In this document: piece after piece, positions 1 through 10,365 of the stretch
Layout of the letters: each line of letters opens with the position of its first letter
Position numbering within the stretch: the stretch's first letter is position 1
Origin: Potentilla sterilis
Taxonomy: Eukaryota > Streptophyta > Magnoliopsida > Rosales > Rosaceae
DNA: 64,000 bases
NCBI GenBank assembly: GCA_963682095.1
Contig: OY821754.1
Span: forward strand, 21,798,978 to 21,862,977
Direction: 5' to 3'
The notes under the pieces: generated by a model
Databases searched by the model: none
What the model saw: the letters and a program-made list of their open reading frames with translations, nothing else
What the model was told of the DNA's origin: nothing
Made by a program: the position numbers and the translations under genes

Positions 1-1009
1 AGAGGCTGTGTAACACGTGGGGGCGGCTGCCTAGGATCACTCCGGGCCACGCCACCAACCAGGAACTCCTATAACACATGACACGTTTCCCGCTGGTACT
101 GGGTGACCTCTTCAAAACTGTTCAAAGGCACTCACCGACTACTGTGGCTACCGTTCTTAACTTGGGGGACTCAGTCATCCCATTCGCTATATTCACCGGG
201 TTTTCCCGGAACATAGCATGGCGGATTTCAACGTCACATCATCTCATTCGCTATATTCACCGGGTTTTCCCGGAACATAGCATGGCGGATTTCAACGCCA
301 CATGATCATCTCATGTACTACATCTTGTATCAACTGTCAGTATCAACATCATAACCATGCACTCATCACATTATGCATCATCATAACAGGTTTATTCAAA
401 CGCCCGGCCAAACCCAATCTTAAACGCGGACTTGGGGGGCTAGGGCACCGGTCGGTAAGTGCCCCAGCGGGTCTGCGGGCCTATAAAGGAAGACAGATTT
501 AAGTCCCCATTCAAGATGACACTTGACCGGGAACTTGGGAGACATGTTGACAGTAGCCATAGAGAGGCTACCCATGCCCCCAGACCCGCATCTAGGACTC
601 CTGGACCTAGCCCTGGGCCCGGGAGCGTAGCATGAACACCTGGCCCCGCGCCCGGGCAGGTCCTACTTGTGGCCGGGGCCCGAGAACCGGGGATAGCAGC
701 TCCGTAAACAGGGGCCGAAACAGTCCAGCAATATGAGCAGAAGGGGGGCCAGTCCCACATCGAAGGGTGATGCCAGCCCTCATGCTCGACATCCTATATA
801 TGAGTCCCAACTACCCTCATTCATAGGTAATCAATACTTCAATTATTCATTCCCGCTTAAGTTACCAGTTTATTCCAACTATACTGACTTAGGCATCAGA
901 GCGGAATAGACCGGCCACGCCCGGTATTCCCTGAGTTAGCAAGGTTTGCAGGTAGGAATCACACCAAGATCCACCGGTATCTGTGAGTCGACGGATTCAG
1001 ACAGAAACA
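1..1009 (+). repeat. 3' part of a probable Ty3/gypsy (Tat-like) LTR
   Basis: No coding capacity is visible. The segment is GC-richer than the AT-rich DNA that follows. A TATA-like stretch (CTATATATGAG, about 794) is followed by a stretch near 885-1009 containing 'ctgacttaggcatcagag', a short pyrimidine/GC-rich run, 'tttgcaggtaggaatc' and an end in 'cagaaaca'. That order (CTGACTT..G.GTC/TCAGAG, then TTTGCAGGT, then terminal CA) is what I recall from 3' ends of plant Tat/Ogre-type LTRs. No primer-binding site follows at 1010, so this would be a right-hand or solo LTR whose left end lies outside the window. The family call rests on resemblance only. Confidence 0.4.
181..308. repeat. 64-bp tandem duplication
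   Basis: Two adjacent copies of a 64-bp unit beginning 'cattcgctatattcaccggg' start at 181 and 245. They differ at only a few bases near the ends. The unit contains the small palindrome CCGGGTTTTCCCGG. It lies inside the probable LTR. Confidence 0.92.
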
Positions 1010-1867
1010 GTATATATTCTAATCGAAATGTTGGAAATGTTTAAATAAAAAACTTTGGAAAAGTTCTGGAATTTTGATAATAAAAATATTTGAAAAATTC
1101 ACTATTATGATAGTGCAACTCCTAAAATTTTCTCTATTTTTTATTGTTTGTTTAATTTATAGTTTACCGACCTTGTAATAAATTATATTTTCAAACTAAA
1201 TACATAGTGTGAATGAAATTTGAAAAAACCGACCATATGATATGATTGATACAGTGAAATATAACTACGGTAAAAAAATTACATATTTTTGATAACGTTG
1301 GAGTATCGACCTACTCAATCAATCTTTGTTTCATTCTTACTCTCTAAAGACAGCTGTGTCACGGAAAAATAAATATCATAAATTATTTCCACAAACACTT
1401 ACAGCGCATCGTATTGAGAGCGTGGTAATTTTCGAGGAATATTTCGGACAACCGAGCTATTTATTAAGATTTTTTTTTGAAGATTTTAATCATTTAAAAA
1501 AGTAAAATTGACGAACACTCGGTTAGAAACTCATCATGTGGCACTTTTTTATCTTTTTGTTATTTTAAAAAATTCGGTAATCTTCCGTAAATATTTATAA
1601 ATAGCATTGGTACTCAAAACATTCTCCATAAAATTTTACACTCTCACGGTGATATGCTCTATCCACCTACATAAATATTTTAAAAAATTTATCTTTGGGG
1701 GACAAAGATGTCCTTAGAGAGGGAGGAGGACACAATGGGGTATACCTCGTGATCAAGACCTAAACATCAACTAAAATAGGTGAAATTTTTACCATAATAA
1801 TATTTTACCATCATGAACAAATCTGACGGTCAAATTTTCATTTTATCAATTTTAGGCAGGTAAATCT
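1010..1867. other. AT-rich unassigned stretch
   Basis: No gene, terminal repeat or RNA gene is recognisable. The sequence is AT-rich with short homopolymers. Its last ~100 bases already resemble the repeat units that follow. Confidence 0.5.
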
Positions 1868-2300
1868 CAAAGTGTCTACTAATGTACCATAACCTTTATA
1901 ATAGGTTTAAAAGTAAGTTGTTGCATTATGAAGCGACTATATGGAGAAAATGTCTCGTAAATAATCGACACCGGCCGATGTGATTGGTACCTTTATTTAG
2001 AGACCCTGTATAAATTTCGTGCACTTCGGACCTCGCCTGATCGTGAGAATTTTCAGTAAACCAAAACATCACTAACATGTCCTAAGGGAGGACCCATGGC
2101 TGGGGCGAACGGCGAAAACCGTTTACATTTCCCAAACCACGTAATTTTTGTCACCGAGCGTGTGCGGCCGAATCACAAAACCTCATTCAGCAAGGCTCCG
2201 GTCAATGGGATATTGTAATTTAAAAATGCCTCTTTTTTGTTTAACCGGAAGTTCGGAAGGTCAAACGAGGTCGTAATTGGATGAAAATTTGACGATGTCC

Positions 2301-2343
<43 letters not shown>

Positions 2344-2816
2344 ATCGTATGGTGTCGATTGACCATACTCGAAACATGGGTTGTCGATCACCAAAGTGTC
2401 TACTAATGTACTATAACCTTCATAATGCTTCATAGTTGTATTATGAAGCGACTATATAGAGGAAACGTCTCGTAAATAATCGGCATCGGCTTATGTGATT
2501 GGTATCTTTATTTAGAGACCCTGTATAAATTTCCTATAATTCGGACCTCGTCTGACAGTGAGAATTTTCAGTAAACCAAAAACATCACTAACATGTCCTA
2601 AGGGAGGACCCATGACTGGGATGCGAACGGCGAAATCCGTTTATATTTTCCAAACTACGTAATTTTTGTCACTGAGCGTGTGCGGTCGAATTGTAAAAAC
2701 TCATTCAGCAAGGCTCCGGTCAATGGGATATTGTTATTTAAAAATGCATCTTTTTGGGTTGACCGGAAGTTCAGAAGGTCAAACGAAGTCGTAATTAGAT
2801 GAAAATTTGACGATGT

Positions 2817-2859
<43 letters not shown>

Positions 2860-3380
2860 ATCGTATGGTGTCGATAACCAAAGTGTCTACTAATGTACTA
2901 TAACCTTTATAATAGGTTTGAAAGCAAGTTGTTGCATTATGAAGTGACTATATAGAGGAAACGTCTCGTAAATAAACGGCACCAGCCGATGTGATTGGTA
3001 CCTTTATTTAGATACCCTGTATAAATTTCGTGCACTTCGGACCTCGTCTGACTGTGAGAATCTTCACTAAACCAAAAACATCACTAACATGTCCTAAGGG
3101 ATGACCCATGACCGGGATGCGAACGGGGAAAGCCGTTTACATTTCCCAAACCACGTAATTTTGTCACTGAGCGTGTGCGGTCTAATCGCAAAAACTCATT
3201 CAGCAAGGCTCCGGTTAATGAGATATTGTTATTTAAAAATGCCTATTTTTGGGTTGACCGGAAGTTCGAAAGGTCAAACGAGGTCGTAATGGGATGAAAA
3301 TTTAACGATGTTCCTATATATATATAGATCACATCGTATGGTGTCGATTGACCATACTCGAAACTCGGGTTGTCGATCAC
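1868..3380. repeat. Three tandem ~0.5-kb units, each with an (AT)n tract
   Basis: Units start with 'caaagtgtctactaatgta' at 1868, 2392 and 2879, and the same opening recurs at 3381 where the array stops. Spacings are 524, 487 and 502 bp. Each unit carries the same blocks in order: 'gtgattggtacctttattta', 'ctaacatgtcctaaggga', 'cattcagcaaggctccggt', 'gaccggaagttc', then an (AT)n run followed by 'cacatcgtatggtgtcgat'. Length differences come largely from the (AT)n runs (2305-2340, 2820-2856, 3315-3326) and small deletions. No long ORF spans a unit. It may be the internal repeat of an unrecognised element or a small satellite. Confidence 0.9.
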
Positions 3381-3381
3381 C

Positions 3382-3798
3382 AAAGTAAATCAATAATGCA
3401 TATTTTCAAATATATCAACTACATATTAAAATTAAAGTACTTACATAATTTAATTATAATAAAAAAATTATTTATCCCAAACCTTGTCTCTATTAGAACT
3501 AAAATGGTCACCTATTGTTTCAAAATTTATTGGTTTAAGGTAAAAAACTGTTTAGCCGAATTGTTCACACTCTTATTTGTTGGTTGTTCACCCTTTTTAA
3601 TAATTTCTTCTTATTTTGAGCTTATTCGACAAGAATAAAAAAAAGGAAAAAGGAAGCTTAACAAATTTAATAGTTATTTACCATAAAAACACCAAAAAAA
3701 AGTTTATATTTTCAAAAGTGCAGCCACGTGGCTTTGATTGCAAAAGTGATGATTGAATATGTTTGGGAAGGAAGTGGGGAGTTTAGTTCGGTTCCAAC
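3382..3798. other. AT-rich unassigned stretch
   Basis: Holds poly-A/T runs and no credible gene. The 96-codon ORF across 3348-3638 starts inside the repeat array and reads low-complexity AT-rich sequence. Confidence 0.5.
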
Positions 3799-4411
3799 CA
3801 AGGAATGCAAAATCGATTTTTTTCGGCGAAATTTTCGTTTTTCCATGGGATCGATATTTCGATTCAATTCTTTCAGTTTCTCGTCGAAATTTCCTGATAT
3901 TTTCTGATATTTCTGATATTTCACAGATTTTTTCGATTTTCCGGCGAAATTTCTGATATTTTAAGACTTTATATGAATAATACCAAATAAAGAGGGAATC
4001 TAGGAGAAAAGAGAGATAGTACTGAGATCGATAGATCTTTACTTAGACTTTTATGGCAATGCAGCACAGTTAGGTCAGTAGCCTCAGGTTCTGAACAACA
4101 AAGGGACCTTGTTTAGTGGGATGGGCTCAGCAAGCTGCTGTGGCTTATGATGGTTACAGACTTATAGTTGCTTGGTTTGGACTCTGGTGTAATTACCAAT
4201 AAGAAGCATAATCAGAAGAATTCATGTATTCAACCAACATAATCAGAAGAAGCATTGGGGAATAATACCAATACGGCAATACATACATATATTATGTCCT
4301 AGCTTTGGCATCAGTTAATTTTAATGATATTTCTAATGGATCGATATTTCCTTCGAAATATCCGTATTTTGAAACATCGATATGTCCTCGATATCCGATA
4401 TTTTACTCCTT
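3799..4411. mobile_element. Non-autonomous Mutator-like element (putative)
   Basis: A 9-bp direct repeat GGTTCCAAC flanks the segment (3790-3798 and 4412-4420). The ends are imperfect inverted repeats: the left starts CAAGGAATGCAAAATCG and the right, read on the minus strand, starts AAGGAGTAAAATATCG. A 9-bp target duplication is typical of Mutator-like elements. Subterminal DNA at both ends is rich in 'tttctgatattt' and 'cgatatttc' runs. No transposase is encoded. Confidence 0.55.
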
Positions 4412-4852
4412 GGTTCCAACAGTATCTTATACATCCAAAACTCAGGTAATCCAATACTCATATATTCATCGTGATCCGAATTGAAGTCGACGATACCCAT
4501 CCTTTCTACTCAAAACCCATCCTTACTACCCATATATTCTATATGAAACACGATCTCGACTTCAATCGAATTTTTAATTATTACAGTGACGCGTAAGAGG
4601 GGTCGCGCATGAATCGGAGATGGGGAGGAGGCTCAGCAATACCCTAATCCACTAATCCTCCTCCACTGTGTCCATCTCTGAATCCCCTGGACCTTCCTCT
4701 TCCGGTCTCCATTAACCGCATCTTCGATTCGATAATCTTGCCAAAAGGAGCATTCGAGCGCTTCGTTGTCGGTGGGCCAGGCGAACCCTCCGACCAAGCA
4801 ACGAAATCGGTGTCGGCAGAGTGATAAGGTACCTTATCACTCTTATTTGAAA
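4412..4852. other. Intergenic stretch with a 24-bp perfect palindrome
   Basis: No gene seen. Positions 4819-4842 form a perfect palindrome with half-site GAGTGATAAGGT. Its right half plus the following bases (ccttatcactcttatttgaa) recurs inside the inverted repeat next door. Confidence 0.6.
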
Positions 4853-5135
4853 CCTTTTTTCTGGTAGTGAGGGGTTTCTTTTTTTGGGTCACTGAGTTAA
4901 GGGCTACCTTATCACTCTTATTTGAAAATTTATTAAAATTAAAACAAAAAATTGTGTTTGCACCAACAATTCAGAAAATAACTTTTTTTTTTTTTTTAAA
5001 ACAAAAGGTTTTCAAATAACTAGCATAACCTTACATTTTCTATTTAATATTTTAATAAATTTTCAAATAAGAGTGATAAGGTAGCCCTTAACTCAGTGAC
5101 CCAAAAAAAGAAACCCCTCACTACCAGAAAAAAGG
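4853..5135. repeat. Perfect 87-bp inverted repeat containing a CACTA terminus in each arm
   Basis: The left arm (4853-4939) is an exact reverse complement of the right arm (5049-5135), with a ~109-bp AT-rich loop. Each arm contains, from outside in, CCTTTTTTCTGGTAGTG (the first 17 bp of the CACTA element starting at 5119), then 'aggggtttc', 'gggtcactgagttaaggg' and 'ctaccttatcactctta'. The right arm thus overlaps the left end of that element, while the left arm is a mirror copy of the same terminus plus its flank. Confidence 0.93.
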
Positions 5136-5147
5136 TTTTTCCCGACG

Positions 5148-5420
5148 AAAAAAAAAAACGGCCGACGACTAAAAATTTTCGTCGGTAATTCTATAGAATG
5201 GCCGACGATTTTATTTTTCGTCGGTGGAAAAACAAAATCGTCGGCCATAGTGTAACCATAGCCGACAATACTGTTTTTTCGTTGGTATAAACAAAAATCG
5301 TCGGCTATATTCATATTTCAGTTGACGATTTTGGACTTTCGTCGGCATTTCTCTGAAACATTAGCCGACGAAAACTTTTGAAATTTTGGCCGACGAAATT
5401 GACATTTTCGTCGGCTATGA
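5148..5420. repeat. Left subterminal repeats of CACTA element 1
   Basis: Multiple copies of (A/G)GCCGACGA and its complement TCGTCGG(C/T)TA lie in alternating orientation at roughly 20-50 bp spacing. A second block of the same motif lies at about 6300-6620, between internal direct repeats and the gene. Confidence 0.88.
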
Positions 5421-5489
5421 TTTAAAAGAAAAAAACAAAAAATGACCATATTCCATTTTCTATCACTAACGATAAACCATTGTTTCATC

Positions 5490-6298
5490 CTTCAAATGCA
5501 AAAATGTTGTGAAATAAGATATGACCGAAATAATGAAATACATTTAGGGGTTGAAAAATGACAAGATTCTGATAAAATCTGAGTGGCGAAAGATGCGGTC
5601 AAAGGTTTTATTCCTTCGTTTCCCTAATGGTAGCGTCACCTTCGGTAAATATTTTGAGGAAAATTTTTATACGATTAGTTGCATCTCATCGATTTGAAAC
5701 TATTATCTGTTGAAGGTCAGGTCAAAAAACGTCATTTAGACAGTCCAAATACCATTTCTAAGCGTTTAGAGGTTTGACTCACCCGGTTGACCGTTCCGAT
5801 CGAGCCTTTAACGTTGTCAGCTGAAGTTGGATTTTTTTCCATACATGTATTTAATCTTAACGGTGATATCTGACGGTTGGAATAGATTTTCTAAACTTTT
5901 AGATTCAAAATCAGAACATATGCACTAATATTCCTTGACTTGTTTACTAAGTGTTTAAGTGAATGTATAGTTTCAAATAGTTACTATACGTAGACTCTTC
6001 AAATGCAAAAATGTTGTGAAATAAAATATGACCGAAATAATGAAATACGTCTACGGTTGAAAAATGACAAGATTCCGATAAACTTTGTGTGCCGAATGTT
6101 GCGGTTAACTGTTTTTTACTTTCGTTTTCCTATGGGTAGCCTGACGTTCGTTAAATCAATTTTGGAAAAATTTTATATGATTAGTTGCATCTCATCGATT
6201 TGAAACTATTATCTATTGAAGGTGAGGCCAGAAACCGTCGTTTAACTAGACTAATTTCCGTTTTTAAGCGTTTAGAGGTTTGACTTAGTGGTTTGACC
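5490..6298. repeat. Internal direct repeat pair of CACTA element 1
   Basis: About 300 bp at 5491-5792 recurs at 5998-6298 (offset about 507 bp). Shared blocks include 'caaatgcaaaaatgttgtga', 'gattagttgcatctcatcga', 'tttgaaactattatct' and 'aagcgtttagaggtttgact'. The copies have diverged noticeably. No coding potential is visible. Confidence 0.88.
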
Positions 6299-6326
6299 TA
6301 CAGTTTAGCCGACGAAAATTATATGT

Positions 6327-6545
6327 CGTCAGCTAAACTCTTGCGATCCGCGCCTTTTTATTGTCCGCCGTTGGATGGCTCAGATCCAACGGCTGTTGAT
6401 TTTCCACAGTATAGCCAACGAAATCTTTTAAATCGTCGGTTATTCTCTCAATCGTCGGCTAAATTCTTGCGATCCGCGCTTTTTCATTGTCCGCCGTTAG
6501 ATGGCTCAGATCAAACGGCTGTTGATCTTCCAAAGTATAGCCGAC
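6327..6545. repeat. Second direct repeat pair in CACTA element 1
   Basis: A ~90-bp block containing 'cttgcgatccgcgc', 'ttgtccgccgtt' and 'gatggctcagatc' occurs twice (about 6337-6418 and 6465-6540). In the first copy the sequence can fold on itself (CCGTTGGAT...ATCCAACGG). Copies of the AGCCGACGA motif separate them. Confidence 0.85.
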
Positions 6546-6641
6546 GATGTTCATAGAATAGCCGACGACATATTCTAAATCGTCGGCTATTCTCAAAGAA
6601 TAGCCGACGAAATCTTTTAATTCGTCGGCTATTCTCTCTGC

Positions 6642-6649
6642 TATAAAAG
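6642..6649 (+). promoter_or_regulatory. TATA box of the CACTA element 1 gene (putative)
   Basis: TATAAAAG lies just after the last left-side AGCCGACGA repeat and about 0.7 kb upstream of the first likely start codon. An ~490-bp very AT-rich stretch (about 6850-7340), probably a leader intron, separates it from the coding part. Confidence 0.45.
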
Positions 6650-7354
6650 CTTAAAACCGCAGCAGCCCGACTTTTTCAACCCTCAATTCGCAAAAAGTCA
6701 AATCGGCCGTGCGTCTCCTCCATTCCGAACTGCTCGTCCTCCTCCTCCTCAAATCGGCGCCGTTCCTTCCCCTCCACCTCCATCCGGCCTCCTCCTTCCC
6801 CTCCTCCTCCTCCGCCAAAACAAATCCGAAGGTTTTTTTTTGTTTTTTTTTTTTTCAATTTATTTTAATTTTATAATTTAGGTATATAATTTAGATATTT
6901 AAGTGTGTGTTAAATTGTTATATATATTGGTTATATGTATAAATTGTTAGATTAATTATATATATAAATTTGTAGATTAATTATATAACTTCTTATATAT
7001 ATTTGTTAATATTGGTTATATGTTAATGTATATTTTAATTGTTATATATAAATTGTTAAATTAATTATATATAAATTGGTAGCCTAATTATATAAATGGT
7101 TATATTTATGTTAATATATAAATGGTTATTTGTATGTATATATATGTTAATGATGAAATATAGTTATATTTGTATATAAATGGTTATATTTATGTTAATG
7201 GTTAGTATTATTTAAAATTAGTTAAAATTTAAATATTAATTTGTTAGTATGTTTTAAAATATGTTAGTATTATTGGTTATTATGTTAATTAAAATTTGTT
7301 ATTTAATGTAATATAATTTAATATTAATTAATGTATTAATGCCTCAAGCTCCAG

Positions 7355-8901
7355 ATGGCCGATGCATTCAGACAGTTATTCGGAGGCCGTCGTTCTTCCA
7401 GATCTAGGGTTCTGGAAGTTCTGCCGGTTCCGGAGACTCTGAGAGGACCACCAGCCAGCCTCAGAGGATGGATTCATCCCAGCCGCGGAGGAGTGTGAGT
7501 TTTCGGCACCAGACCCTTTTATCGGCGGGGCGGCGGTCGAGCAGTTCACGTCCCCCTCTCGGGGCAGATGCTCCGAGGTCCAGTACGCAGCTATTTCAGG
7601 ACGAGATAGCTCCAGACGTTCCTCAGGTCCGTATGCCTGAGGTTCATCGGGAGCCGATGACGAGTCCGACGCCGTCTGCTGCTGACTCGACTGAGGGGCC
7701 TACTCTCCCAAATCAGCTCTACCTCCTGTACAACATTCCTGCGATACCCGCGGTCGACGAGCGTGGTGTGCCCATATGGCCTGATATGCCTCAGTACGTG
7801 AGTGTTGCGGAGACATACCATCATGAGCCATTTGAGAGACCTGAGCTCCTGATTTCGGCGAGGAGAAAAGGAAAGTCGACAGACGGGTCATCGAGTTCAG
7901 GTAACATTTGATTTTATTAATTAAATATTTTATTAAAATTAACCCACTAATATTGAATTTTATTAACCAATCGTCGTTTATGTGATAGGGACAGCCGCTA
8001 GCAGTTCAAGCAGGAATACGAGAGGTGTCATATGTTTTGACACGCTCAGGAGAACTATTGAGAGCAGGGGGAGGATCCAGATCAACGAACCCCTTAATCA
8101 GGAGGTTCAGGGGAAAACACGCCGCGATTATGCGGGTTGCGTGGGGGCACTAATTAGGGATAGAGTCCCTATGTTGTGGACACGGTGGGCTGATGTGTCG
8201 GAAGAGATTAAGAGGGAGGTCAACAACGCGGCGTCGGTGAGTAATTTAAAAAATTTAATTTCTTTATCGTAATATTTAATAATTTTCGGTATTGTTATAA
8301 TTGTAAAACTAATAAAATATTATATTTCAGGCATACTTCGAGATTGCCGAACACAAGCATGATTGGGCTGACGCGATGCAGAACTCGAGGTACGTTGGGA
8401 ATTCCTCATCTTATAATTTGAAATATTTTAAAATTCTCGAGGATGTTCGACGCAGCCTTCCCAGACCGGTCAAACCAATACTACTGTCGGGGTTTGGGAA
8501 GTTCTGGAATAGGGCTCCTGAAGACCACTAAGGGAGGCGGGGACAGCCAACAGATGAGGGGGGAAATGCAGAGATTGGCAGAAGAAAATGCAAGGTTGGC
8601 GGCCGAGTTCCAGAGATCACAGGAGCAACACCGCAGAACATAGCAGTATCATGTGGATATGTCCAGTTGGCATGCTGAATGCGAGAGAATTCGGCGACAC
8701 AACTACTCCGGCCAACAAAACTTTTGGTATGCTATGTTCGCGGCACAACAACAAGGCCTTGAACCCCCGGCCCCGTTTGAGCCGTTAGATGAACCTCCAA
8801 TGCCTCAACCTCCCTAGTTCGTTCAGCAGGATGACGAGCATGATGGACAGTAGGATGCTGGGGATGACGTGGTGGACTTTAGTGCTTTAGGTGATGATTA
8901 G
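7355..8901 (+). pseudogene. Plant transposase (Ptta/En/Spm, Transposase_24-like), broken
   Basis: A serine/arginine-rich N-terminal part (from ATG 7355 or, in the main open frame, 7468) is followed by exons with clean GT-AG borders: to about 7900, 7989-8236, 8331-8389 and a last exon from about 8440. The core reads ...FDTLRRTIESRGRIQI... and ...DYAGCVGALIRDRVPMLWTR, then a C-terminal part with YYCRGLGSSGIGLLK and a Glu/Gln-rich coiled-coil-like run. This order and the YY/FxRGLGxxGxGxLK signature match the second CACTA gene here and, from memory, the plant Ptta/En/Spm family (PF03004). Breaks: the N-terminal reading needs a shift near 7412, and in-frame TAG stops lie at 8641, 8815 and 8851 before the apparent natural TAG at 8899, which follows an acidic tail. 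Confidence 0.72.
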
Positions 8902-9052
8902 GGTTATATTTTATGTATATTGGAAAAAATTAAATAATAAGTCATTTAGACGTGTTTCTTGTTGGTGTAAATACATGGATTGTCATTGTGAATTGCAGGT
9001 TGCTTGGAATGGTAATTTAGAAATTAATTTAATTTTTTTCCCCAAAATGTAA

Positions 9053-9580
9053 GAATAGCCGACGATATTGGTATTATTTCGTCGGCTATAAGTACTATAG
9101 CCGACGATGTTTACCAAATTTCGTCGGCTATAACCGTTATAGCCGACGAAAATGACATTATTTCGTCGACTATAACTAATTAATGCCTATTAAAATATTA
9201 ATATATTTCGACGAAATAACCGACGAAATAGATGAAATCGTCGGCTATATTTCAGAACAAATAGCCGACGAAATATCGTCGGCTATATTTCAGAACAAAT
9301 AGCCGACGAATTTCGTCGGCTATAGTTTACGATATCGTCGGCCATACTTGAAAATATCCGACGAATTTCGTCGGATATTTTGCCCAGGTTTGGTCGACAA
9401 AATGAATTTTTGTCGGTAATATCGTTGGCCATACTCGAAAATAGCCGACGATTTCGTTATTTTCGTCGGCCATTTGTTTTACCGACGCCCTTTTACCGAC
9501 GAAAGTTTCGTCGGTAGAAGGAATAGCCGACGAAAATTTGGCATAGTAGACGAAATATTTTTCGTCGGTTATTCTGTCTG
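9053..9580. repeat. Right subterminal repeats of CACTA element 1
   Basis: The same AGCCGACGA / TCGTCGGCTA motif as at the left end, often as closely spaced inverted pairs around short AT-rich spacers, e.g. around 9057-9130 and 9262-9325. It begins about 150 bp after the gene's last stop. Confidence 0.88.
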
Positions 9581-9591
9581 ATCTGGTAGTG

Positions 9592-9690
9592 CCTGACCTT
9601 AATAATGTTGTTGGTTTAAATACTTTAACAACCATGTCACAGCTCACCGACATTTAACAACTAAACTTATAATTAGCTCACCGACATTTA
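9592..9690. other. 99-bp spacer between two CACTA elements
   Basis: Contains the CCT target duplication of element 1 at its left edge and two copies of 'agctcaccgacattta' (about 9642-9658 and 9674-9690). The second copy abuts the terminus of element 2. No gene. Confidence 0.7.
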
Positions 9691-10365
9691 CACTACCAGA
9701 AAAGGCCTTATAGCCGACGAGGCCATCTCGTCGGCCGTTACCATTAATTCGTCGGCTATAGTCATAGCCGACGAAGTATCGTCGGCTATAGTCTCGTCGG
9801 GAATGCTCCGTCGGCTATACTATAGCCGACGACACGAGGCGTAAGTCGTCGGCTTATAAACCGCGGGGTATAGCCGACGAATAAAGAGTCGTCGGCTATA
9901 CTTCGAACATTGCCGACGACAAGATCGTCGGCTTCAACAATTACGTAATTGCCCCTAAACCGAAGTATAGCCGACGACACTATCGTCGGCTATACGTCCA
10001 ATATAGCCGACGACACTATCGTCGGCCATAACAATCGCCGGTACCAGGAACGGTTTTTTTTTTTGCCTGAAGCCGGGAGGGTATAGCCGACGACATATGG
10101 TAAACATCGTCGGCTATAGCCCTTATAGCCGACGAAATAATGCCAATATCGTCGGCTATAGCCCTTATAGCCGACGAAATAATGACAATATCGTATGCTA
10201 TAACCCCTAAATATTTAAAAAAATTTAAAAATTTAACTCGGGCCCAATTTCACTTCGTCTTCGGTTTGGCTGCAGAAAATGCACAAACAAACATCCAAAT
10301 ATCCAACAAATATCCACATCAATCCATCCCTAATATCCTACATACTGTACAAATTAACCCACTAT

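Larger units (their letters stand above)
5119..9591 (+). mobile_element. CACTA (En/Spm) transposon, complete ends, decayed coding region
   Basis: Terminal inverted repeats CACTACCAGA are at 5119 and, as TCTGGTAGTG, end at 9591. A 3-bp target duplication CCT flanks them (5116-5118 and 9592-9594), the size expected of CACTA elements. Subterminal regions are packed with a short motif AGCCGACGA / TCGTCGGCT in both orientations, the usual location of transposase-binding repeats in this superfamily. One gene on the plus strand encodes a plant Ptta/En/Spm-type protein and is broken. The large TNPD-type transposase was not found, so the 4.47-kb element is non-autonomous. Confidence 0.87.

Noticed and set aside
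1868..3380. CRISPR-like or satellite array
   Set aside because: Units are ~500 bp with no short repeat/unique spacer pattern, and only three copies exist, so neither term fits.
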